From contig NZ_JABXKJ010000236.1 of NCBI RefSeq assembly GCF_017115085.1, positions 1 through 46,594 of the forward strand: a DNA stretch of 46,594 nucleotides, written 5' to 3'. Source of the stretch: Nostoc sp. NMS7. Its GTDB lineage: Bacteria > Cyanobacteriota > Cyanobacteriia > Cyanobacteriales > Nostocaceae. Numbering within the stretch: the first letter of the stretch is position 1; every line of letters starts with the position of its first letter. The notes below the pieces were generated by a model. That model worked only from the letters and a program-made list of their open reading frames with translations, did not search any database and was not told the DNA's origin. This document shows positions 1 through 8,331 of this stretch, piece after piece. The translations under genes and the position numbers were made by a program.

Positions 1-51
1 GGCTAATGATTAAGAGGCTTGCAGACCCTTCCTAAGATGTCAAATGGGTTC

Positions 52-158
52 TATATAGCAATCCTAAATCATTCGTGAAAAGTTAGATCCCCGCCTTCTC
101 AAAGAAGTCGGGGATCTGGACAATGATAATTTTCATAAATCAGATAGATTGCTATATA
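52..158. repeat. MITE-like nested inverted repeat
   Basis: The ends are a perfect 12-bp inverted repeat, TATATAGCAATC (52-63) and its complement (147-158). Inside lies a second hairpin with the 9-bp stem AGATCCCCG (85-93) pairing with 109-117. There is no open reading frame. The left end resembles sequence at 16740-16765. This is a non-autonomous palindromic element of the kind common in Nostocales. The rest of 1-291 shows nothing else recognisable. Confidence 0.6.
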
Positions 159-291
159 TTCCCAACAAAAGAGTGTTATCAACCTAATTCTGATGAAACA
201 GTAATAAGTTGGATCTTTTTCCAAATTACTAGTTAGTTACTCGGCTGTCCAAAATCCAGGTAGTAAAGGCATATAGCAAAAGGTAAATAAT

Positions 292-675
292 ATGTATCAT
301 GATCCAATGTTGCAAAAAACTGTAGCAGCCAATAGTAATTTACATCAAGTAATCTTGAGTGAAGCAAAAAAGGAGCAATCACAAACGCATGAATTAACTA
401 TCCATGATCTAGTGATATCTTTATCTCCTCTTGGCTTTATAATTGGCTGGATAGGTTTTTTCCTAATATGGCGAAAAGTCGAGGCATTTTTAGATGAGAA
501 AATGGTGTTTTCCATCAATGGGTTACAGAAAGTTCCCTGTAAAAAGTGTCGTTTTTATTCCAAGAATCATTATCTAAAATGTGCAGTCAACCCTTCTATT
601 GTTCTCACCGAAGAAGCAATGAATTGCTCCGAATACTCACCCAGTAATCAAAATCAATCATCCAAAAATCCCTAG
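292..675 (+). CDS. Small membrane protein with a cysteine cluster
   Basis: A 127-aa protein of unknown function. It has a polar N-terminus, one strongly hydrophobic segment around residues 43-62, then a soluble tail with four cysteines arranged C-x2-C, C and C (within about residues 80-113) that could bind a metal. The start ATG is preceded by AAAGG. It stands alone between a MITE-like repeat and a convergent exonuclease gene. The cysteine pattern looks conserved-type rather than random, and codon use is like the neighbours, so it is probably real. I cannot name a family with certainty. Confidence 0.6.
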   Translation: MYHDPMLQKTVAANSNLHQVILSEAKKEQSQTHELTIHDLVISLSPLGFIIGWIGFFLIWRKVEAFLDEKMVFSINGLQKVPCKKCRFYSKNHYLKCAVNPSIVLTEEAMNCSEYSPSNQNQSSKNP

Positions 676-768
676 CTAAGAATAATAATTCTCAAAAGGC
701 TAAAGTCTTAACTTTAAATTTATTTACACATCAAAGTTGGTGTAGTTAACGGGTAAATTTCCCATTAT

Positions 769-1332
769 TCAGCTTAGTTTTTTGGTTTTAATATGTCTGT
801 AGATAGCTGCAATGTTGCGGGCATCATCAATACCACGATGGTGTGTGCCTTTTAATTCTATCCCCAACTCATTCAGAGCCTGTGCCATGCCAAATTTTTT
901 AGACACACCAAGATATTCTGAAAATTCATCTTTGATGTTTATGTGTTCTGAAATAAAAGGATAAGGGAAATTATGAAACGCGCAATCTTGAATAAATTGC
1001 TTTTTGTCGTAATTGCCCCAAGAACAAAAAATATGATTGGGAAATGAATAAATCCATTCTTTGAAGCAAGAAATTGCCTCTAGAAATTTTGGCGCTTCGT
1101 CAACATCTTGCTGCCGAATACTAGTCAATTCTGTGCAAAAACTTGTCAGTTGCGGATGTCTCACAGGTTGGATGAATTGCTGAAACTCTGAATCAATTTC
1201 CCCCGTTGCTCTATTGAGCATTACGGCACCGATTTCAATGATTTCCATTTTGTGACGGGGAATTGTCCCACTGTCACAGCACGTAGCCTCCAGATCGACT
1301 ATCAGATAATAGTCGGATATTTTAGTTTTCAT
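769..1332 (-). CDS. 3'-5' exonuclease, DEDDh family (ERI1/KapD-like)
   Basis: A 187-aa single-domain exonuclease predicted to remove nucleotides from RNA or DNA 3' ends using two metal ions. Exo I is DLEAT with D13 and E15. Exo II includes the Asp near residue 109 (NYDKK). Exo III is HRGIDDA with His165 and Asp170, the DEDDh arrangement. The overall form (VDLEAT followed by IIEIGAV) resembles ERI1-like and KapD-like enzymes more than DnaQ or RNase T. It ends close to a convergent small gene and starts 6 bp from the end of the upstream membrane-protein gene, so the two are probably co-transcribed. The natural substrate cannot be read from sequence. Confidence 0.85.
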   Translation of the reverse strand: MKTKISDYYLIVDLEATCCDSGTIPRHKMEIIEIGAVMLNRATGEIDSEFQQFIQPVRHPQLTSFCTELTSIRQQDVDEAPKFLEAISCFKEWIYSFPNHIFCSWGNYDKKQFIQDCAFHNFPYPFISEHINIKDEFSEYLGVSKKFGMAQALNELGIELKGTHHRGIDDARNIAAIYRHIKTKKLS

Positions 1333-1337
1333 ATAAT

Positions 1338-1799
1338 TTAAATTGATGAAAAAGGTTTAAGCCAACGGAGTTGAATAGCGATATCAACAGCGAACGCAGC
1401 TATTCCAAACCACAATACACTTTCAAAAGCCAACACCACAAAAGGCAAAATTGTGCTATGAGAATTCCACCCAAGTTCTATCTGAGTTAATCCGCGTACC
1501 AAGCCAAAGGCCAGCACACCCCCAGCTTTGAGTTGCGGATTTTTATCTGAGCGGATGATATAGCGGTAGGTGACACCAAATAGCAAGCCTGAGAAAAAAG
1601 CGATCGCACCACTCACCCACAAGTGCCAGTTAACATCACTTTGCAGACTTGCCAGTGTCTGAAAATATTTTGCGAGTACTAAAGTATTCAAAAAACTAGC
1701 GATTGCAAAAGCGAAACACAAAGATAAACCCCCAATTATTCCAGCTTTCAGGGATTCTAGGCGTTCTGCCATCAGTTGAATGTCTGAAGTTTCGTTCAC
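1338..1799 (-). CDS. Four-helix membrane protein of unknown function
   Basis: A 153-aa protein with about four hydrophobic segments (roughly residues 18-45, 58-80, 93-112 and 116-142) and short loops, so an integral membrane protein. The longest reading begins with GTG at 1799; an ATG ten codons in (1772) is an alternative and neither has a clear ribosome site. It lies just upstream of the exonuclease gene on the same strand with a 5-bp gap, suggesting an operon. I recognise no motif that gives a function. Confidence 0.6.
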   Translation of the reverse strand: MNETSDIQLMAERLESLKAGIIGGLSLCFAFAIASFLNTLVLAKYFQTLASLQSDVNWHLWVSGAIAFFSGLLFGVTYRYIIRSDKNPQLKAGGVLAFGLVRGLTQIELGWNSHSTILPFVVLAFESVLWFGIAAFAVDIAIQLRWLKPFSSI

Positions 1800-1859
1800 T
1801 TTATATTTTGATTGGGCAGTAGGGATTGGGCAAAACAGTTACGAGTTAAGAGTTATGAA

Positions 1860-1887
1860 TAAAGAAGTGAGATTCCCCACTTCTTTA
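1860..1887. other. Hairpin between divergent genes
   Basis: A 10-bp perfect stem, TAAAGAAGTG (1860-1869) with CACTTCTTTA (1878-1887), and an 8-nt loop. It lies between the start of the minus-strand membrane gene and petN. Its position upstream of both genes argues against an ordinary terminator; it may act in either leader or be a repeat remnant. Confidence 0.4.
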
Positions 1888-1969
1888 CTATTATTTTCCA
1901 CTCCCCAATGCCCACTTCCCAGTATGATAAATATTAGAAACCTTTTGTAATTATTTTAAAAGTGGGAGT

Positions 1970-2059
1970 ATGGAGATTTTGACACTAGGTTGGGTATCAC
2001 TGTTAGTTGTGTTCACTTGGTCAATTGCAATGGTAGTCTGGGGACGTAACGGACTGTAG
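1970..2059 (+). CDS. petN: Cytochrome b6-f complex subunit 8 (PetN)
   Basis: A 29-aa single-helix protein that I recognise as PetN, a small subunit of the cytochrome b6f complex of the thylakoid membrane, required for complex stability and electron flow between the photosystems. The protein begins MEILTLGWVSLLVV and ends VVWGRNGL, nearly identical to the conserved cyanobacterial and plastid sequence. A GGGAG ribosome site lies only a few bases before the ATG. A TATGAT-like -10 box sits at about 1923. A 54-aa membrane protein follows after 4 bp, presumably co-transcribed, and a strong hairpin at 2254-2284 closes the unit. Confidence 0.95.
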   Translation: MEILTLGWVSLLVVFTWSIAMVVWGRNGL

Positions 2060-2063
2060 AGGC

Positions 2064-2228
2064 ATGTTGGAAAGTCCATTTTTGAGTATTTTGACTTTAG
2101 TTGCTGTAGTGCTGCTGGTAGTAGTCACTGGTGGTATTGGTTATTTGACCGTGGCAGATTGGCGCGATCGCCGTCGTCGAGAGGAAGAGAAACGCACCAC
2201 CCGCAGCGCCCCTCCTAAGCGGCGGTAA
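2064..2228 (+). CDS. Small single-helix membrane protein downstream of petN
   Basis: A 54-aa frame beginning MLESPFLSILTL with one hydrophobic helix (about residues 7-30), then a very basic tail with runs such as RDRRRREEEKR and ending PPKRR. It begins 4 bp after the petN stop, so translation is probably coupled. The helix-plus-basic-tail design is usual for small thylakoid or plasma-membrane proteins with a cytoplasmic tail. The position between petN and a terminator makes it a plausible petN operon partner. I do not know a function. Confidence that it is translated rests on tight spacing, an open frame and the sensible protein architecture. Confidence 0.65.
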   Translation: MLESPFLSILTLVAVVLLVVVTGGIGYLTVADWRDRRRREEEKRTTRSAPPKRR

Positions 2229-2253
2229 TTCTCTCGTAGTTGAAAATTCTTTT

Positions 2254-2284
2254 TGTAGGGACACGATAATATTGTGTCCCTACA
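2254..2284. terminator. Terminator-like hairpin after the petN operon
   Basis: An 11-bp perfect stem, TGTAGGGACAC with GTGTCCCTACA, and a 9-nt loop, beginning 26 bp after the stop of the 54-aa gene. It is preceded by a short T-run (TTCTTTT) and followed by TTATTTTATA. It probably ends the petN transcript. The stem sequence is also a common cyanobacterial intergenic palindrome. Confidence 0.65.
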
Positions 2285-2382
2285 TTATTTTATATGGCAT
2301 TTAAAGGAAATAATTGTTACCTTTCTACTATCTAGGGGAATTATAAGATAGAAGACTTTCAATATTTAAAATCTGACTGGCA

Positions 2383-5142
2383 ATGGAAAACGCCTCTACT
2401 ATACAACCAAATTCAGAGCAGCAAGAATCTGATTTAGATATGACATTATCGCTGCGTCAGAATAAGCAACAAAAAGCCTTGTCTGGCGTTGTTGCCCGCA
2501 TTCGTGAGTCTCTAGACATAGAAACTATCTTCAAAATTACAGTCACTGAAGTACGCCAGCTTCTGAAAACTGATCGGGTTGGTGTGTTTCGTTTTTATCC
2601 CGAATTGGGATGGGAAGGGGAATTTATCTATGAGGATGTGGGAGCAGAATGGGGTTCGGCACTAGCAGGAAAAGTGGACAACCACTGCTTTGCTGCGGAA
2701 TTTGCAGCACTATATCAGCAAGGTCGGATTAAAGCAATGGCTGATATATATCAAGCTAGTATCAGTGATTGTCACGTCCAAATGCTAGAAAGATTCCAGG
2801 TACGTGCCAATATAACTGCCCCTTTAATGAAAGGTAAAGATTTATGGGGATTGGTGTGTATTCATCAGTGTAGTAGTCCTCGCGAATGGGAAGCATCAGA
2901 AATTGAGTTTGTGCAATTAATCGCCGAACATCTGGGAGTTGCCTTGCAGCAAGCAGATTACCTGGAACAAGTGAAATTACAATCAGCACAATTAGCACAA
3001 GCAAAAGCCAGAGAAAAAGCAGCAGTATGGCAGAAAACTATAGCCATAACCATTGAGAAAATTCGTCAATTCCTAGACTTGGAAAGCATTTTCCATACAA
3101 GCACCGCAGAACTTAGGCAGCTGCTAAATGCTGACCGCGTGGCTATTTATCGCTTTAATTCCGATTGGAGTGGTGAATTCGTGTTTGAATCAGTGGCAGA
3201 GGGTTGGGTCTCCCTGATGGAGCAGCAATTACATCGGCCGGAATTGAAAGAAAACGTCAGCGAATGTAGCGCCAAAGATTTAGCTAAACCCCCAGTCGCT
3301 GATACCTACTTACAAGATACACAGGGTGGTAGCTTCGGTAGGTGTGAAGTTTACCGTGTTTGTAATGATATTTACAGTGCAGACTTTAGCGACTGCTACA
3401 TTAAAACCTTAGAGATATATCAAGCAAGAGCTTATGTGATCATTGCCATTTACCACGGTCAGAATCTCTGGGGCATGCTAGCAGTGTACCAGAACGCCCG
3501 AAGCCGTGATTGGGAAAAAGATGAGGTTTACTTTCTTACCCAAGTTAGCAGCCAATTGGGGGTAGCATTACAGCAAGCTGAGTCATTGAAACAGGTGCAG
3601 GTGCAAGCCCAAAAACTGGCTAAAGCCGCCGAACGAGAACGGAAAGCAGCTCAAAGGGAGAAGGCGTTATTTGCAACAGTAGAGAAAATTCGCCAGTCTC
3701 TTGATATTGCCACCATCTTTGCTACCAGTACAGAAGAAGTTCGACGGCTATTAGAAGTCGATCGAGTCACAATCTATCGATTCGGGGCTGATTGGAGTGG
3801 GGAATTTGTTGCTGAGTCTTTAGCGCCAGGTTGGACACCAGTAAAGGAAATTATATCTGCGATGTTTACGATGGTCACTGAGCCCTTCGACAAGCTCAGG
3901 GTAACACCTGCGCCGTTCGCGCAGCGTCTCGTAGAGAAGGGTCGAAGTGCGGGCGACGCCACAGCAGATGATTACTTGCAAAAAAACCAAGTTAGAGACT
4001 TTGCTAATGGTCAAACTCTTGTTATTAAGGATATTTATAGCACCGATTATTCTATTCCATATATTGCACTAATCGAGCGAATGGAGGCTAGGGCATATAT
4101 GATTGTGCCGATTTTTCTGGGGGAGAAACTCTGGGGATTACTAGCAGCTTACCAAAATATCAAACCCCGTGATTGGCAAGAAGATGAAATAGATTTGCTG
4201 ATGCAGATTGGGACTCAGTTAGGGGTAGGACTTCAGCAAGCGGAATTACTCGAACAAACTCAACGTCAAAAAGAAGAAATCACCCAGACTCTAAAAGAAT
4301 TACAGCGCACTCAGAGCCAGTTGATTCAAAGTGAAAAGATGGCAGGCTTAGGGCAGTTAGTTGCTGGTGTAGCACATGAAATTAACAACCCAATTAGTTT
4401 TATTTACGGCAACATCACTTATGTTAATGAACATACCGAAAATTTATTTAAATTATTGAAACTCTATCACAAAGAGTATCCTAAGGCAACAGGAGAAATT
4501 CAAAAGCAAGCAGCAGCAGTGGATTTAGATTTCATTAGTGATGACTTGCCCAAAATTCTTGCTTCAATTAAAATGGGGGCAAATCGGATCTCTCAATTAG
4601 TCTTGTCGTTACGAATTTTTTCTCGACTTGACGAAGCAGGAATAAAGGCTATTGACCTTCATGAAGGCATCGACAGTACTTTGCTAATTTTACAACATCG
4701 ACTGCAATCACAGTCTAATTCTTTTGCGATTGAGGTAGTTAAGCAATATGGTGAATTACCTCCAGTAGTGTGCTATGCAGCCCAGATGAATCAAGTATTT
4801 ATGAATATTCTTAACAATGCGATCGATGCACTGGAAAACTCAGCAACTAGTGGAAAAATAATTGACAATCCGAAAATTTGGATTCGTACAGAAGTTATAG
4901 AAGGGGATACTATTCTGATTTGGATTGCTGACAATGGTTGTGGAATTCCAGAGATGACGCGATCGCGCATTTTTGAACCTTTCTTTACCACCAAACAACC
5001 TGGACAAGGTACTGGTTTGGGGTTATCTATTAGCTACCAAATTATTGTGGAAAAACACGGCGGTAATATCAAGTGTGTTTCTGAACCTGGTAACGGCTGT
5101 GAGTTCTGGATAGAAATTCCGATGAAACGGACAGTTAGTTAA
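2383..5142 (+). CDS. Sensor histidine kinase with three phytochrome/CBCR-type GAF domains
   Basis: A 919-aa cytoplasmic hybrid-less kinase. Three GAF domains follow one another (about residues 35-190, 215-400 and 420-620), each joined by a helical linker rich in Q, A and E. A histidine kinase core follows: phospho-acceptor His665 in VAHEINNP, an N box near residue 803 (NILNNAIDAL) and a G box at 876-880 (GTGLGLS). GAF1 carries Cys102 (in DNHCF) and Cys130 followed by His (SDCHVQ). These match the two thiols of DXCF-type cyanobacteriochromes, so GAF1 may bind a bilin. GAF2 has Cys338-Tyr at the second position. GAF3 has no Cys there and contains an in-frame repeat insertion (residues about 499-526). 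There is no membrane segment and no receiver domain, so the partner regulator is elsewhere. A light or redox sensor is likely. Confidence 0.9.
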   Translation: MENASTIQPNSEQQESDLDMTLSLRQNKQQKALSGVVARIRESLDIETIFKITVTEVRQLLKTDRVGVFRFYPELGWEGEFIYEDVGAEWGSALAGKVDNHCFAAEFAALYQQGRIKAMADIYQASISDCHVQMLERFQVRANITAPLMKGKDLWGLVCIHQCSSPREWEASEIEFVQLIAEHLGVALQQADYLEQVKLQSAQLAQAKAREKAAVWQKTIAITIEKIRQFLDLESIFHTSTAELRQLLNADRVAIYRFNSDWSGEFVFESVAEGWVSLMEQQLHRPELKENVSECSAKDLAKPPVADTYLQDTQGGSFGRCEVYRVCNDIYSADFSDCYIKTLEIYQARAYVIIAIYHGQNLWGMLAVYQNARSRDWEKDEVYFLTQVSSQLGVALQQAESLKQVQVQAQKLAKAAERERKAAQREKALFATVEKIRQSLDIATIFATSTEEVRRLLEVDRVTIYRFGADWSGEFVAESLAPGWTPVKEIISAMFTMVTEPFDKLRVTPAPFAQRLVEKGRSAGDATADDYLQKNQVRDFANGQTLVIKDIYSTDYSIPYIALIERMEARAYMIVPIFLGEKLWGLLAAYQNIKPRDWQEDEIDLLMQIGTQLGVGLQQAELLEQTQRQKEEITQTLKELQRTQSQLIQSEKMAGLGQLVAGVAHEINNPISFIYGNITYVNEHTENLFKLLKLYHKEYPKATGEIQKQAAAVDLDFISDDLPKILASIKMGANRISQLVLSLRIFSRLDEAGIKAIDLHEGIDSTLLILQHRLQSQSNSFAIEVVKQYGELPPVVCYAAQMNQVFMNILNNAIDALENSATSGKIIDNPKIWIRTEVIEGDTILIWIADNGCGIPEMTRSRIFEPFFTTKQPGQGTGLGLSISYQIIVEKHGGNIKCVSEPGNGCEFWIEIPMKRTVS
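3877..3960 (+). repeat. Short interspersed repeat inserted in frame in GAF3
   Basis: About 84 bases inside the kinase gene belong to the palindromic repeat family seen in gaps here: GAGCCCTTCGACAAGCTCAG, then a segment with CGCAGCGTCTCGTAGAGAAG, also found at 29329-29352. It encodes about 28 residues (TEPFDKLRV to RSAGDA) just before ADDYLQ, and keeps the frame. GAF2 has no comparable repeat sequence in the equivalent loop. Exact ends are uncertain because the surrounding bases (from about 3860) may also be repeat-derived. Confidence 0.7.
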
Positions 5143-5150
5143 AAAATAGG

Positions 5151-5297
5151 CGATGCCTTCTCTACGAGACGCTACGTGAACAAAGGGTTTTGCCTACCCT
5201 GTTTTAACGAAGTTAGGACTTACGCAGTGAAAAGCTGAAACCTCGATCCCCCCTAACCCCCCTTAAAAAGGGGGATCTGAAAAGCCCCCTTTTTAAG
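5151..5297. terminator. Repeat-derived hairpins between convergent genes
   Basis: The gap after the kinase gene starts with a repeat (GCGATGCCTTCTCTACGAGA, from 5152), then the sequence AGGACTTACGCA also used as the end of MITEs at 18543 and 33205. It ends in C-rich and G-rich hairpins: GATCCCCC from 5245 pairs with GGGGGATC at 5270-5277, followed by CCCCCTTTTTAAGG. Since it separates convergent genes, the hairpin block could terminate transcription from both sides. Confidence 0.5.
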
Positions 5298-5299
5298 GT

Positions 5300-5869
5300 T
5301 TATTGTCCAACTCTCGCACATGATCCTTCCTGACCAGAATCGGGAAAAATGGCTAAAGTGTGATATTCCGGGTTATCTGTTCCATATAGCACTCGAAAAG
5401 TATACAACTTGTTTTTACCTTGCCCTTCGGTAACAACTGTTAAAAGTGTATTGCTAGTAGGAGGAAGTCCAGGAATGTCCAGTTTCGCAATCCGTCTGAG
5501 TTGAATTACATTCGCTGCGGAGTTTTTACAATCTCCTCCACTAGCATTAGCTTGTTGACCAAACTGCATACATACCGGCCCATCAAAATCTATAGTTACC
5601 TGTGATGGATCGTTTAACCAAACTTTTTTAATTACTTCTCCAGCCGGAATAAAGCTTAAGTTTGTTCCTTCTTGATACCAAATTTTGATCGTAGGTGTTG
5701 CTCCCCCTAAACCCTGTGCTTGGCAGGAAAACATGGAACGCAGAACGGCATTATTAGCTACAGCACGGTCTACTAACAAGAACATAGCAACCGAGAAAAT
5801 TAAGGAAGCTATAGGTAGGAAATAAGAATTATGTGGGGTATTTCCTGACAATTTAGGGTTATTTTTCAT
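5300..5869 (-). CDS. VirB9/TraK-like periplasmic protein (T4SS)
   Basis: A 189-aa protein from the ATG at 5869; the frame is open to a TTG at 5917 but the ATG is a better start. One N-terminal hydrophobic helix (a signal anchor) is followed by a secreted beta-rich domain. The run IKIWYQEGTNLSFIPAGEV, then VWLNDPS, VIQLRRI and TLLTVVTEGQGKNKLYTFRV resembles the N-terminal domain of VirB9/TraK proteins, which line the outer-membrane channel with VirB10. It is the last gene of the minus-strand cluster, 95 bp after the VirB10-like gene. It is shorter than usual VirB9 and lacks an obvious C-terminal domain. The assignment is by resemblance plus context. Confidence 0.5.
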   Translation of the reverse strand: MKNNPKLSGNTPHNSYFLPIASLIFSVAMFLLVDRAVANNAVLRSMFSCQAQGLGGATPTIKIWYQEGTNLSFIPAGEVIKKVWLNDPSQVTIDFDGPVCMQFGQQANASGGDCKNSAANVIQLRRIAKLDIPGLPPTSNTLLTVVTEGQGKNKLYTFRVLYGTDNPEYHTLAIFPDSGQEGSCARVGQ

Positions 5870-5964
5870 GGTTGCAAATGTGGAGATCCCAAAGATGGAA
5901 ATAAAACTAATTACCAATTACCATTACCCAATCCAAAATCTAAAATTAGTATAAATCCTACCTC

Positions 5965-7572
5965 CTAAAGCTCCGTTGCTTGATTAACATATATTTCAAC
6001 ATTTGTGCCTGCTGGCAAAAACCAAACACCATTTTGTTGTGACATTTGGGCGATCGCCTGTTGATTACGTTGGGCAATTTGGGGTACTACAGAGTTTAAA
6101 CCACCTTCTGCAACCCCAGCTAAAAGGTTGCGTCTGGGTTCACTGACAGTAGTAATAGTTGTGCTGCTAGTGGTTGTGCTGCCAGGGGTGCTGCCAGGGG
6201 TGCTGCCAGTGGTGGCGCTGTTGGGGGTGGTACTACTAGTAGTAAGTGGTACGAATTGAGTATCAGGGAGATTTACTAACTCTGCTGCTTTACTAATACC
6301 TCCCAAAACGAATAGTCCTGCATCCATTGATGCTATGGACGAACCTTGACTGGGATATTTATTTGCGATTAAAGGTTTACCTTGAGTACCGCGAATAATA
6401 ATTGCATTGTTAGGTAAGCTTTGTTCTGTAAGGTTGCCATTATTTTTCGAGATCATTTTAACTACGTTCATCTGCAAAAGACCTTGTTCGGAAAGGGAAC
6501 CAACTTCAGCTAGAAATTCGGTGTTTGCAGGTACAGCGATCGCACCATCTGTAGATTTTAAAGGTTCTTGCAATCGGATCACAAATACATTTTTCTGTTC
6601 GTTTCCTTCATTACCACCGTTTGACTTAGTAGATTCCCCAAATATCGCTGTCGCCAACACAGCTTTAGCACTAGTGCCGACTGGTACGGTTTTCTGTCCC
6701 TGCGGTTGCGCTTGGCTCACCACAGGAGTGGTTTGGTCAGGATTGGGGCTTGGTTTCTGTTCCTGCGCCGGCGTATTTGGAATTTCAGGAGCAGCTGCGA
6801 TCGCTTGATTGGTAGCATTTACTTGACCATAGCTACCTAACTTTGCTAACCTTGTCCACTCTTCAAGCGGGCTTGGTGGAGTTATATTGACTACCGGTTG
6901 AGCGTTTGGCGTGACAACTGGTAGCTGGGGTGATAGCGAAGGTTGAGAAGCAGGTACTTTAACGATGCGCTCAACTGTTATGGGCCGAGGTACGTAAACT
7001 GTTGGTGCAGGTGTGGGTATCACTTTCGGTATATCTCTGGAAGGAACTGACGGTTGTTGTAACGCTACTGGCGGCGTTGATTTGGCAATTCTGAGCTGTT
7101 GTTGGGCGGCTTTTACCAACTGTGCTTGTTCAGTCAGGGCTAATTTCGTTTTCAGACTATCTACTTCAGATCCTAGCTGTTGAGAGCTAGATTCATTAGT
7201 TGGCTGCGATCGCGCTTCTGGAGAAACAATATTTTTTGGTTTTTGACTGCTGCTACTCATCAACTTGGACAAAAACACACCACCGACTAAAACTATCAAT
7301 AAGGTAGCAGCCCCTACCAAAGCTAACTTTGCAAAGGGATTAGATGAGAAGGCTTCCTTAGTCTGAACTTGTTGCGGTTGAGAAAGAAACTCTTGCCCCG
7401 TTACAGAGTTTTCTGATCCTGGGATATCAGTAGAAGATTCTTCTTCAAAGCCGACCAACCTTGACATCTGTGATTCCCAATCTAAAGATTCTACTTTTGG
7501 TTGGCCATCATCGGTGGTTAGAGTAAATCCATTTTGGGGAGGCGTTTCCGTAGGAATTGAGTATCTAGTCAT
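5965..7572 (-). CDS. VirB10/TrbI-like T4SS protein
   Basis: A 535-aa protein. It has an acidic cytoplasmic N-terminus, a membrane helix at about residues 80-103 (LALVGAATLLIVLVGGVFL) and a long Pro/Gln-rich periplasmic stretch with a helical part. The C-terminal domain contains VPVGTSAKAVLATAIF, IAVPANTEFLAEVG and a final FLPAGTNVEIYVN. This order is that of VirB10/TrbI, which spans inner and outer membranes and gates the secretion channel. The ATG at 7572 overlaps the upstream stop as ATGA, which shows translational coupling and fixes the start, although the frame is open further upstream. A Ser/Thr/Pro-rich repeat (GSTPGSTPGST) lies before the last segment. Confidence 0.7.
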   Translation of the reverse strand: MTRYSIPTETPPQNGFTLTTDDGQPKVESLDWESQMSRLVGFEEESSTDIPGSENSVTGQEFLSQPQQVQTKEAFSSNPFAKLALVGAATLLIVLVGGVFLSKLMSSSSQKPKNIVSPEARSQPTNESSSQQLGSEVDSLKTKLALTEQAQLVKAAQQQLRIAKSTPPVALQQPSVPSRDIPKVIPTPAPTVYVPRPITVERIVKVPASQPSLSPQLPVVTPNAQPVVNITPPSPLEEWTRLAKLGSYGQVNATNQAIAAAPEIPNTPAQEQKPSPNPDQTTPVVSQAQPQGQKTVPVGTSAKAVLATAIFGESTKSNGGNEGNEQKNVFVIRLQEPLKSTDGAIAVPANTEFLAEVGSLSEQGLLQMNVVKMISKNNGNLTEQSLPNNAIIIRGTQGKPLIANKYPSQGSSIASMDAGLFVLGGISKAAELVNLPDTQFVPLTTSSTTPNSATTGSTPGSTPGSTTTSSTTITTVSEPRRNLLAGVAEGGLNSVVPQIAQRNQQAIAQMSQQNGVWFLPAGTNVEIYVNQATEL

Positions 7573-8273
7573 GGTAGAGCTTTGGTTGGATTTGCAGAAC
7601 AATTTTGATCTTGAATTTCACATACATTATAAATTTCTAGTCTGGCTTGACCAAGGCGGTAAGCTGCGAAGTGCAACGGTAGGGCTGCATTTGGTAGTGA
7701 AGGTGTTGGTTGATCTATAGCTCTAACTAAAATTTGTTTATTAAAGGAAACTGATTTTCCCAACTTATCATAACTGCTAAAAACTAATTGATTGGCAACT
7801 ATATTCACTTTCCACTTTCCATTGTCTATTTCTGTAGGTTGAGAAATTTTTTGAATTACTAATACATTCTCTGCTCCTCTATTAACATTTTCAAATTGGC
7901 TATCTGGATTTAAGTTAGTAATTTCTGACTTAAGTTTTTGTTTAAAATCATCAGCTACCAGTTGCGAGGTAATTTCCCAGACTTGTATTGGTGGCTGTTG
8001 TTCTGACCAAGTAAGCATTAAGGTCATTGTTTCACCCACAAAGCGGCGAATCGCCTCTGGTTGCCGCTCTAAATTTGGTTGGGGGTCTACGGTTATAGTG
8101 TGACCATCAACAAGTTGCACTAAACTTTGAGGTGTGAGTTGCCTACTTAACTGTTGTAACATAGACCCGTTAAATATTAATAAAAGCAAGGTAAATAGAT
8201 GTAAACCAAATGTTCCTACTACCAACACTGGTAAAGGGCTATTTGTCCTATTTTCTGGTTTGAGTAATTGCAT
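7569..8273 (-). CDS. VirB8/TraE-like T4SS protein, paralog 1
   Basis: A 234-aa bitopic protein: a short basic N-terminus, one helix (about residues 15-36) and a periplasmic domain. It shares a run of features with the next gene upstream: HxxxLLLxxFxG in the helix, VQLVDG, EAIRRFV and a following LTWS. It therefore arose by tandem duplication. VirB8/TraE proteins have this size and topology and join the inner-membrane platform to the core channel. The stop overlaps the start of the VirB10-like gene by 4 bp. The VirB8 assignment depends on topology and gene order; an unrelated periplasmic fold is possible. Confidence 0.5.
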   Translation of the reverse strand: MQLLKPENRTNSPLPVLVVGTFGLHLFTLLLLIFNGSMLQQLSRQLTPQSLVQLVDGHTITVDPQPNLERQPEAIRRFVGETMTLMLTWSEQQPPIQVWEITSQLVADDFKQKLKSEITNLNPDSQFENVNRGAENVLVIQKISQPTEIDNGKWKVNIVANQLVFSSYDKLGKSVSFNKQILVRAIDQPTPSLPNAALPLHFAAYRLGQARLEIYNVCEIQDQNCSANPTKALP

Positions 8274-8331
8274 TGATAATTAATTAAATAAATTGAACTA
8301 TCAGCCAGTGAACTAGAAATCGATTAATCGA

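Noticed and set aside
2762..3004. 80-aa minus-strand frame with a hydrophobic start
   Set aside because: Inside the GAF1 coding region, antisense, with no ribosome site.
6407..6808. 133-aa plus-strand frame
   Set aside because: It lies wholly inside the VirB10-like gene on the other strand and its protein has no sensible features.
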